NCBI GenBank assembly: GCA_036244855.1
Contig: BQKZ01005709.1
Span: forward strand, 1 to 27,029
From: Temnopleurus reevesii
Lineage: Eukaryota; Echinodermata; Echinoidea; Temnopleuroida; Temnopleuridae
DNA length: 27,029 nt
Direction: 5' to 3'
A program made the position numbers and the translations under genes. Shown here one piece after another: positions 18,914 through 26,905 of this stretch (position 1 is its first letter; each line of letters begins with the position of its first letter). The notes beneath the pieces were generated by a model. The model ran no database searches, was not told the origin of the DNA, and saw only the letters and a list, made by a program, of their open reading frames with translations.

Positions 18914-19080
18914 ACGTCAATCAATATTCCTGCTCTGAGGGGTAATGAATTAATCACCGCCCCCTTCAACATGCATGCAAATGAAGGAAATGTACAGTCT
19001 CTCCCCACGTTCACTCCCAAAATGTGTCTGTCTTTGAAAGTCATCGAAAAAAGACTTGAGACAATTTTGCCTCAGGTTTG
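18914..19080 (+). repeat. Octamer-containing direct repeat, copy 2
   Basis: Partner of 18201-18367 at an offset of 713 bp, with no indels across the core. The GC-box-like ccgccccc lies at 18957-18964 and the ATGCAAAT octamer at 18975-18982. A 62-codon frame begins at 18911; it shares ELITAPFNMHAN and SLKVIEKRLE with copy 1, but the middle residues differ freely. Confidence 0.8.
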
Positions 19081-19875
19081 CCCAAAGTGTGCATTATGAT
19101 TAGCAGCCGTAGTTCAAATTTCATTAAGCAAATTTTTTTTAAGTGGCAACTTTGGGGTGCGAGGGGCAAAACTTAGTATTCATGGTATTCATTTTCCTGG
19201 CATTGCTGTATAATTTACCTGTCTTTTATGCCAATGGTGATTTCTGTAAGGCCCCCACCCCCTCCCCCAGGAAATTGTGTGGATGCCCTTCAATGCATAT
19301 TTAAAAAAAAAAAGCATCAGTTTGAAAAGATTCTTTTTATCTTTTTTTATTCTTTCATTTTGTTGTCATACTTTACATAAGATAAGACTTAGAATGCGAT
19401 GGAAAGCCAAAGAACATCTATAAATATCTTTTGAGGTCATATTTCTCATGTTTATCTACAATTTTACTGTGATTTTTCAAATCTAGTGACCCCCCAAAAA
19501 ACTAACAAATAAACAAAACAAAACAAAGAGGGTCAGTCGGTAAAGGGAATGGAAACAATTTTATTTTGCCTAAACCTCAAGCAAATTTCCAACAACATAT
19601 ATGCAAATCTGGAAGTTCATGAATGTGGCATTTTGCAATTGTTTAGTTCTTGAAGATGGTGAAGCACATGAGGAGATGATTTCAATAATATGTGGAGTTA
19701 CCAAAGAAGGTATAGAGGGAAAGGATATGACACACCATAGTCAGGAAACATAAAGTGTTAGCCATAATGTTATAGAGCTTTCAATTCAGAGAGAGAGGCC
19801 ACACAGGGATAGCATCAGGTGCTGGTTTATGTTGTTAAAAGGGAGTGTTTCAGTGCCACTCCTGTTATCAATATA
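19081..19875. other. About 800 bp with no supported feature
   Basis: Contains a C-rich tract (cccccaccccctcccccagg, 19253-19272), an A run at 19302 and caaaacaaaacaaag near 19515. No gene or repeat match recognised. Confidence 0.45.
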
Positions 19876-20077
19876 AAATTCATCCACATTGTGCTGCACT
19901 CAACCCAGGTGCGGTGAATGGGTACCTGGTAGGAATTTATTCCTTGAAAAAGCGTATGCGCCTAGTAGCTGCACTGCTAAAGCCAGGGTAATAATGCTGC
20001 AATTGTAGAGCGCTTAGGGAATTCTCTTGTAGAGTTGATAAGCGCTATATAAAAGCTGTTCATTATTATCATTATTA
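19876..20077 (+). mobile_element. 5'-truncated copy of the tRNA-derived SINE
   Basis: This matches the body of the SINE at 1715-1964 (atccacattgtgctgcactc, aatgggtacctggtaggaat, taaagccagggtaataatgc, attgtagagcgcttag) without the tRNA head. It continues to a full 3' end: agttgataagcgctatataa, aagctgttcattattatcat, tatta. The tail (gcgctata followed by ATT/ATC units) is the kind of microsatellite-like end used in LINE-mediated retroposition. Confidence 0.88.
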
Positions 20078-20123
20078 AAAACTATGATTATATTCTTTTG
20101 AGTTTTAAGCAAAGAATTCTGCA

Positions 20124-20273
20124 GCCAATTGCAAGAAATGTTATGTCTTAACGTCCTGTGTCTCCCTCCTAACATAGACACAAATATTGTTATGTCTAGA
20201 TCAAGAGGATGCCACAAGAAGATAAGACGTCTTAGCAAGAAGAGGATAGCTAAGACCATTTCTTGCAATTGGC
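20124..20273. mobile_element. Fold-back MITE, gccaattgca family, copy 1
   Basis: gccaattgcaagaaat (20124-20139) pairs exactly with atttcttgcaattggc (20258-20273). Further pairing (tgtcttaac against gtcttagc) continues inside. The right arm text agaagaggatagctaagacc matches agaagaggatagctaggagc in the copy at 20583-20758. An 84-codon minus frame over it is incidental. Confidence 0.85.
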
Positions 20274-20341
20274 CCTGATTTGCACTTTACCATGCATTTT
20301 TTTCCCGTGCCCAAGACTGTCAACTGGTAGTAAGTTCCTTA

Positions 20342-20471
20342 AGCCCCGGTAACATAGGACCCCGGAAGCAACACGATTCACCCCGACTCGTTGTTCTGAG
20401 GCAGTTAACTGTGAATGAACAAAGAGTTGGGGTGAATCCTGTTGCTTCCGGGGCCCTATGTGACCAGGGCT
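20342..20471 (-). mobile_element. Harbinger-like palindromic MITE, copy 4 (full length, TTA target)
   Basis: Length 130 bp, the same as the copy at 12812 but in the opposite orientation (centre gttctgaggcagttaactgt). The arms agccccggtaacataggacc and gggccctatgtgaccagggc pair. It is flanked by tta at 20339-20341 and 20472-20474. Few substitutions separate it from copy 3, so the family was active fairly recently. Confidence 0.92.
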
Positions 20472-20582
20472 TTAGATCATGATGTGATTGAGTTTATAAT
20501 TGTTAATCCAGCTATTAACCTGTAGGTTGTTCATTGAAACATCATTGTATCAATGATAATGTCAGTTTTTATTTAGTCCCCT

Positions 20583-20758
20583 GGGGCTGATTGCACGAAA
20601 TGGTCCAAGCTATCCTCTTCTTCCAAAAATGTCTTAACTTATTGTGCAATACTACAAACATAGAAGTATCCACGTTTGTGTTTGTTATAAGAGGGTGGCA
20701 CAAGAAGTTAAGACGCCCTAGAAGAGGATAGCTAGGAGCGTTTCGTGCAATTGGCCCC
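20583..20758. mobile_element. Fold-back MITE, gccaattgca family, copy 2
   Basis: The left arm ggggctgattgcacgaaatg and gtccaagctatcctcttctt pairs with the right arm agaagaggatagctaggagc and gtttcgtgcaattggcccc. An inner pair is atgtcttaactt against aagttaagacgc. It is longer than copy 1 at 20124 because the left arm retains the agctatcctcttct block. Confidence 0.85.
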
Positions 20759-20891
20759 TGATGTCTGTCCAGTTCTTGGAAGTGTAGGCTTATGAATGAA
20801 ACAATATGATCATTGAGGTAAAGTACATGTACATCCATTACATTGACTGCTGCTGCTTACGATATCCCAAAGATCACTCACTCATGAATAA

Positions 20892-21041
20892 ATTGCGTGT
20901 CATGAATACCTGGTTGATGCTGATAAGAAGTGCATTGGCTTAATTTTCAGTTTCAGATCTGTCAGATATCCTCTAATGGCCCATCTTGAATAAATGCTGA
21001 ACAGGTGCTCTTTCCCTCTTTCTTGCAACGTGGCGCGTTTC
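20892..21041 (+). repeat. Direct repeat, left copy (with a 16-17 bp extra block)
   Basis: This matches 21503-21636: attgcgtgtcatg, ctgataaga, tgcattg, ttcagtttcagatctg, gatatcctctaatggcc, catcttgaat, aatgctgaacaggtgctc, tttcttgcaac. The block aatacctggttgatg is absent from the right copy. No coding frame is kept. Confidence 0.85.
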
Positions 21042-21324
21042 ACTTAGACAACAATACTTAGAATCCGGTTTGCATAGATTAGTTGTTGCTATGTCTGGTA
21101 AGCCTTGGGCAAGCTTCAGGGTTGTCAAGAACACCCTTTGTATTTAAATGATGCATAAAATTTGCATCATTAGTAAACCCCCTCTATTGAGGTAAAGTAC
21201 ATCCATGACATAACAGACAACTTTTGTAATGTATTTAAATTTTATGCACTCTTCTTTGTCAAACGCACAGCGACAAACTATTTAATCACCTGGTATGAAA
21301 TAATCCTATTTCAATGGAAGGAAT

Positions 21325-21412
21325 GTGAATAGCATGCAGTAGTTGTTACTAGGTTGGTCAAGCTTCAATGTTTATCCAACCTAGCAACGTGAATGTATGC
21401 AAGTAGCATTCT
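21325..21412 (+). repeat. Hairpin of about 88 bases
   Basis: gttgttactaggttgg (21342-21357) pairs with ccaacctagcaac (21376-21388) over an 18-base loop. Below this the sides gaatagcatgcagta and gtatgcaagtagcattc pair with gaps. The size and loop are in the range of a pre-miRNA, but I recognise no known miRNA seed and a MITE remnant is as likely. Confidence 0.4.
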
Positions 21413-21502
21413 GACTTTGTACTCTCAATACATTTTGAAAGCTAATCCATAGTTCGTCATACGGCAAACGTGAATAAATCTGCATACATTACGAAAGTGT
21501 CT

Positions 21503-21636
21503 ATTGCGTGTCATGCTGATAAGAGATGCATTGATTTGCCTTTCAGTTTCAGATCTGCCTGATATCCTCTAATGGCCATCTTGAATGAATGCTGAACAGG
21601 TGCTCCTTCCTTCTTTCTTGCAACATGGCACTTTTC
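21503..21636 (+). repeat. Direct repeat, right copy
   Basis: Partner of 20892-21041 at an offset of about 600 bp. The two copies bracket about 460 bp with no other recognised feature except the hairpin at 21325-21412. Confidence 0.85.
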
Positions 21637-22187
21637 TTGCCAACGAAAGTAGTTACGTGGCATTCATACAACTGGTTATTATCAATGGGACTTCTTTTTT
21701 TTGTCTTGTTGGAAACACAGACTGAGACCCTGTTCAAATCTATAGACCAATTCGGTTTAGGTGTTGATTTTTATGCTAATTTCTTACTGGGGACTACAGC
21801 TATGCTTGTCTATAGACTCCACACTGACATAGCAACTCACCTGGCTCAGAACTCAACCTATTGAATAGTACTTTTGTTCATCTATGGAAGCCCCCCATTT
21901 ATGGCCGCCTTTTCGTGAAGTGCTGAGAAGTCAAATTCGTGTACATAGCGATGAACTGCTCTAATGGAAACCGGTTTGAGAGAAACTAGTTTAACGGCAG
22001 ATCTGAATGGGACAAGGCCAAGGGGACACGAAAGTGGTTTTTAGTGAACTTTCAAATTGATTTGGAAATTCCCCTAGTGAGGTAGTTTTTCAATCCCAGG
22101 AAAAGGTTCAACCAGTAATTTCAATGCTCTTCCTTGAACCAGCCTTCATTGGTCTAACCTTCAGATGACCTAGAAGTACTTGTAAAA
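21637..22187. other. No supported feature
   Basis: A 91-codon plus frame (21589-21864) starts in the duplicated block and shows a hydrophobic run, but no recognisable domain or splice context. I do not call it. Confidence 0.4.
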
Positions 22188-23588
22188 GTTATATGCATGA
22201 AGTCAATGGTAGAGTACAGCAGGTGTCATGGAAGAACATTCCTAGCTGTTTTATTCATCGTCATAGCAACAAAACCACTTGACTTTGCGAGAGGTGGTCT
22301 TGAAGGCCAATTTATGGGCCTCTGAATTTGAACGGTACAGAACTGGCCTTCGTATCTGGCTTTGGGAACTTGTTTAGTGGAAGCCATTTTTGAAAAATAT
22401 AGATTTGAACGAGGCCTGAATCTGTCTCTCTCTTTTTCTGATTAGCTACTCCGAATGTTTTAATGCTCTTGTTTCTGAGAAGAATTTCTTCTGCCAAGTT
22501 TCAACGGAAAGAGACAAGAAATCTGTTCTTCTTGTTTCTGGTGGATGAGGACTGATTTCTCCTGAATGAAACGTTGAATCAGTGCCAAGAATGTCTGTGA
22601 ACAATCTTTTAATGTTAATTTTAATGGCTTCTACTGACATAGATTTACATGGAGAGCACAGGAATAGGAGCTATCAAAATGGAGTTCTCCCTGACCGAAT
22701 CTGGCAAAGTTCTGTAATTGTGAATTGTTGCTCATCAAATGAGCCACTTTCATTGTTGATGTAAGATAATATAAGATGGCATATATTCAATTCATCATCA
22801 AAACAAATGAATCATAGTTTAGCAATACAATTTTATTAGTATAGTGAGGCATCACTGTAAAATAGCATAAACAACAACAACAACAAAGGATGAAACTGAA
22901 GAATAGTAAAAGTATTTGGGTATGTTTAAAGGACAACATGTTAGCATTCATTATATAAAACCCTTCAAAGAATACTTAGGCGCAGACTAAATAAAAACCA
23001 TCATTGTTATTTGGATGAAATTGTTTCATTAAAAAAATGACAAGAATATGTTTCAAGGTCCTCTGAGTTTTTTCAACATTTCAAGCAATGTTTGAATGAA
23101 GCCCTCCCCTGCACTGAAGAACACATCCGGGCATTGAATTCACAAATGTCTTTTATTTTGTTACCAAGTTACAGAGATGTGGTTTGACATCAAGCATAAA
23201 TGCGATTGATTAATTGTCATGTTCGTTGGTCCATCTTTGTGTGTAGGCTTCGTGCTATTAAACCAAGCGCATTAACATGTAAATTTCCCAAGTCAGGGTT
23301 TAAACCAGGTTTAGACTATGGTCTAAAAATAAACTACCTTTGTGAATTCCGACCTAGGTGTCTCTCTCAATGCATTCACCATGGAAGGGCATTTGTTATG
23401 AATGGACTCAGAGGGCTCTTCTAAATATGCATGAAGTCAGGGGCCGATCGAAACTACATCAGGAGGTGTTACCATGAAATCTTAATGAAGCTGGCATAAT
23501 CTAGGTCAACATTCATTGTGGGACGAATTGCACCACAAGACGATGACAAGTATATTCCATTTTTTATTTGGCAAAAATATGGTGGCTT
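22188..23588 (+). repeat. Large direct duplication, left copy (1.4 kb)
   Basis: From gttatatgcatgaagtcaat onward this matches 24499-25880 at an offset of 2311. I found no difference by eye from 22188 to 22960. From 22961 (c here, t in the partner) the copies diverge by roughly 8-10% with small indels until gtggcttt at 23588, where similarity ends. Short frames on both strands occur identically in both copies merely because the DNA is identical; none has a known domain. A (caa)n tract lies at about 22871. Confidence 0.95.
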
Positions 23589-23754
23589 TGTGAACTCTTA
23601 AAGGATTTTATCCATGTGCAACATAACAATATTGTGATATGTAGGGCCCCAAAGTACAATATTCAATAATATGAAATGGTTACCTTAGATTGTCTTCAAA
23701 TGCATTCAACATCACAAGAACGTTATGAATATACTCTTGGAGGCTTACGCACAA
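23589..23754. other. Start of the unique spacer between the 1.4-kb copies
   Basis: No feature recognised. Confidence 0.4.
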
Positions 23755-23945
23755 ATTCAGGTGTTCACAGTCTAGGGGAAAAAATAGGGGACAAATGAAA
23801 AAGGTTTATTCATGAAATTTTAATGAAGTTTGTGCAAGGTAGCTGGGAAATGTGATTGCCGCAAAGGGGCTCTTTGGGTATTGGTAGATACATTCAATTG
23901 AGTTGATACATAAGACAGATTGAATTTGAAAAGTTTGGTTGGAAG
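23755..23945 (+). repeat. Direct repeat inside the spacer, left copy
   Basis: attcaggtgttc, ctaggggaaaa, gggacaaatgaaaaaggttt, attcat, caaaggggctctttgggta and cattcaattgagttgataca, then taagacagat, recur at 24213-24395 (offset about 458). Confidence 0.88.
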
Positions 23946-24212
23946 GGATGTGTTGAACCCCTGTTACACTGCAAAACTTTCCTACCTAAAAGCTACCCAG
24001 CTCTGGACCTAGGCAGGTTTGAGGGTGTCATTTTGTTGGGGTAAACATGGAACAACTGGCCACAAACCTTCTCAGGGTTGCTAACATGAACTTTCCAGAG
24101 ACCAAATCTGGATGTGATATTGGGTATGTCCAGTTAAGGATTTGAGCAGGAGGAAATGTGGTGTATAAAAACAGAAAACAGAAAAAAAAACCCTTCTCAG
24201 GTCGTTAACAGC
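23946..24212. other. Spacer between direct repeats
   Basis: Two related words, aaccttctcagggttgctaa (24066) and cccttctcaggtcgttaaca (24191), suggest further decayed duplication. No gene seen. Confidence 0.4.
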
Positions 24213-24395
24213 ATTCAGGTGTTCCCAGGGCTAGGGGAAAATTTATGGGACAAATGAAAAAGGTTTATTCATTAAATTTGAATGAAGTCTCTGCAAGGTA
24301 CAAATGTGATTGCTGCAAAGGGGCTCTTTGGGTACTTGCAGAGACATTCAATTGAGTTGATACATAAGACAGATCAATGAATGAAGAGTAGGGTT
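24213..24395 (+). repeat. Direct repeat inside the spacer, right copy
   Basis: Partner of 23755-23945, slightly shorter because of small deletions. Confidence 0.88.
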
Positions 24396-24497
24396 TGGGG
24401 CGATGTGTAAGGGGCTCATATAGGCTATCAAGTTGTGTAGGTGCAGTAAAGAATATAATTAATTTAATTCCATGCTAAAAACTGATGGAGATGGAGA

Positions 24498-24498
24498 N
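24498..24498. other. Ambiguous base (N) at the duplication junction
   Basis: The only n in the window (gatggagangttatatgc). The second copy of the 1.4-kb duplication begins on the next base, which suggests a contig or scaffold join here. Confidence 0.95.
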
Positions 24499-25880
24499 GT
24501 TATATGCATGAAGTCAATGGTAGAGTACAGCAGGTGTCATGGAAGAACATTCCTAGCTGTTTTATTCATCGTCATAGCAACAAAACCACTTGACTTTGCG
24601 AGAGGTGGTCTTGAAGGCCAATTTATGGGCCTCTGAATTTGAACGGTACAGAACTGGCCTTCGTATCTGGCTTTGGGAACTTGTTTAGTGGAAGCCATTT
24701 TTGAAAAATATAGATTTGAACGAGGCCTGAATCTGTCTCTCTCTTTTTCTGATTAGCTACTCCGAATGTTTTAATGCTCTTGTTTCTGAGAAGAATTTCT
24801 TCTGCCAAGTTTCAACGGAAAGAGACAAGAAATCTGTTCTTCTTGTTTCTGGTGGATGAGGACTGATTTCTCCTGAATGAAACGTTGAATCAGTGCCAAG
24901 AATGTCTGTGAACAATCTTTTAATGTTAATTTTAATGGCTTCTACTGACATAGATTTACATGGAGAGCACAGGAATAGGAGCTATCAAAATGGAGTTCTC
25001 CCTGACCGAATCTGGCAAAGTTCTGTAATTGTGAATTGTTGCTCATCAAATGAGCCACTTTCATTGTTGATGTAAGATAATATAAGATGGCATATATTCA
25101 ATTCATCATCAAAACAAATGAATCATAGTTTAGCAATACAATTTTATTAGTATAGTGAGGCATCACTGTAAAATAGCATAAACAACAACAACAACAAAGG
25201 ATGAAACTGAAGAATAGTAAAAGTATTTGGGTATGTTTAAAGGACAACATGTTAGCATTCATTATATAAAATCCTTCAAAGAATACTTAGGCGCAGATTA
25301 AATAAAAACTATCATTGTTATATATTTGGATGAAATTTTTACATTTAAAAAATGACAAGCATATTTTTCAAAGTCCTCTGATTTTTTTTCAACATTTCAA
25401 GCAATGTTTGGATGAAGCCCTCCCCTGCACTGAAGAACACATCCGGGCATCGAATTCACAAATGTCTTTTATTTTGTTTGACATCAAGCATAAATGCGAT
25501 TGATTATTTGCCCCATTGACAAGTTCATTGGTCCACTTTTGTGTGTAGGCTACGTGCTATTAAACCATCGCATTAACATGTAAATTTTCCCAAGTCAGGC
25601 TTAGACCGGGTCTAAAAATACACTACCTTTGTGAATTCCGACCAAGGTGTCTCTCTTGATGCATTCTACATGAAAGGGCATTTGTTATGAATGGACTCAG
25701 AGGGCTCTTCTAAATATGCATGAAGTCAGGGGCCGATGGAAACTACATCAGAAGGTGTTAACATGAAATCTTAATGAAGGAGACATAATCTAGGTCAATG
25801 TTCATTGTGGGACAAATTGCACCACAAGACGATGACAAGTATATTACATTTTTTATTTGGCAAAAGTATGCTGGCTTTCA
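24499..25880 (+). repeat. Large direct duplication, right copy (1.4 kb)
   Basis: Partner of 22188-23588. Identical by eye through 25271, then diverged with small indels. Unlike the left copy, its end continues into a tandem array of the terminal unit (25784-26148). Confidence 0.95.
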
Positions 25881-26148
25881 AGTTGGTTCAGTTTTAGGAG
25901 AGATGGCGTAATCTAGTTCAATTTTCATTGTAGGGCAAATTGAACCACAAGACGATGACAAGTATATTTCATTTTTTCTAAGGCTATACTGATGGCTTTC
26001 CAGTTGGTTCAGTTTTAGCAGAGATGGCGTAATCTAGGTCAATGTTCATTGCAGTACAAATTTCACCACAAGACGATGCCAAGAATATTACATTTTTATT
26101 TGGCGAAAATATAATGGATTTCAAATAGTTCAGTTTTAGGAGAGATGG
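25784..26148 (+). repeat. Tandem array, unit about 121-123 bp, three copies, ending at R450
   Basis: Units start at cataatctaggtcaatgttc (25784), cgtaatctagttcaattttc (25907) and cgtaatctaggtcaatgttc (26028). Each contains ttcattg, caaatt, accacaagacgatg, ttggttcagttttag-like text (atagttcagttttagg in the third) and ends in gagatgg. The 3' end of each unit equals the opening of R450 (cagttttgggagagatggcg in copy 2). The left 1.4-kb copy has only one partial unit (23495-23588). Confidence 0.9.
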
Positions 26149-26347
26149 CGTTTGAGATATTTAAATACTTTGTGAGGTGCATTAAAAATATTAACGTAAT
26201 GCAATTTTTCAAGAGCATTTTCATAGTTTGTTTGAATAAAATTGATGTAGAAATAGCTTATTTATCGCGAAACAAAAATGAGGACATGTGTCACTCTCAC
26301 CAACACAACATCGCTTGACGTGCAAACTGAATGCGAACTCAATACCA
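26131..26347 (+). repeat. R450 copy 3, 5' part
   Basis: cagttttaggagagatggcg, tttgagatatttaaatactt, tgtgagg, aatgcaatttttcaa, catagtttg, cacaacatcgcttgacgtgc and ctgaatgcgaactc align with 3053-3300 and the inverse of 9250-9492. It is interrupted at 26348 by a LINE insertion and resumes at 26776. Confidence 0.75.
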
Positions 26348-26775
26348 TACAATTTTTTTTTAATTGCATAGAACATTTATTTCCTTTTTAGAAAGACATA
26401 ATAAACATGATGATGATGATGGCCTCTTGTATAGCGCTAGTCTTGCCTCAGCTGGGCGCTCATTGCGCTCAATTACTCAAAATAATGTCTCACAGATTTC
26501 AATGTCCTAATTAGTGCTATGGTTTATATTTCAGTCCAAGAAGTCCCAGTGGTGGTAAAATTTGGTTATTCTTGTAACGCCAGGTTGTTTGGCTGAGCGA
26601 TTCGGACAGCAATGCTTGGTCTGCTGATCGGAGACTGCGGGTTGGCTTGTGCTGAGAAATAAGATCTGATATGTTTGGAACATGCAAGATAACATAGTAA
26701 AAAGTAAAGCAGGCAAAAACCCTAAAAGCAAAGCTTGTGTTGGGATCGCCTTAACAAAGAGCAAGCAAGAGACAT
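26348..26775 (-). mobile_element. 5'-truncated non-LTR retrotransposon (LINE) insertion with poly(A) and 7-bp target duplication
   Basis: The insertion is flanked by aatacca at 26341-26347 and 26776-26782. Read on the minus strand it contains, in order, a reverse-transcriptase C-terminal relic (26750-26517), a 3' UTR with gagcgcaatgagcgcccagc and tagcgctatacaagaggcc, (atc)n at 26408, and an aataaa-type signal about 14 bases before a run of A (ttttttttt at 26353-26361 on the plus strand). It splits an R450 repeat whose two halves align to the other R450 copies on either side. Confidence 0.75.
26517..26750 (-). pseudogene. Fragment of LINE ORF2 (reverse-transcriptase protein C-terminal end)
   Basis: One minus-strand frame is open from 26750 to the stop at 26517-26519 (78 codons). 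It reads VILHVPNISDLISQHKP and then TRSLRSADQALL, with WRYKN further on. The order L-H-x-x-P-x-x-x-S-D-L-I ... P-x-R-x-L-R-S-x-x-x-x-L-L is, from memory, a common signature just after the RT/thumb region of CR1/L2/Jockey-type LINE proteins. The usual following block (a Y-G-x-R-S-F motif and W-N-x-L-P) is not intact. A longer 107-codon frame in another phase over the same DNA (26531-26854) crosses the insertion boundary and is not the original frame. Family level is inference; the exact clade is undetermined. Confidence 0.55.
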
Positions 26776-26905
26776 AATACCACAGGGCACTCCATCCACC
26801 ATGCCCCGTTCGGCTGGCGGTTGATTCATTTAGCGCTTGTAGGAATAACGGCATATTCGAACCTAAATGTGTCAGAGTATCCGCAAAAATCTTCTAATTT
26901 ACATC
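26776..26905 (+). repeat. R450 copy 3, 3' part (truncated)
   Basis: aataccacag, gccccgttcggc, ttgattcatttagcgc, ttgtaggaataacggc and gcaaaaatcttct align with the reverse complement of about 9110-9235 in copy 2 and with 3265-3390 in copy 1. Alignment fades after 26905. The last 120 bases of the window are unassigned. Confidence 0.7.

Noticed and set aside
21589..21864. 91-codon plus-strand frame with a membrane-like segment
   Set aside because: It starts inside a repeated block, and no family, start context or splice signals support it.
22312..25075. Three identical pairs of 60-64 codon frames, as if a conserved gene cluster were duplicated
   Set aside because: They are identical only because the underlying 773 bp are identical. 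They overlap on opposite strands and show no domain.
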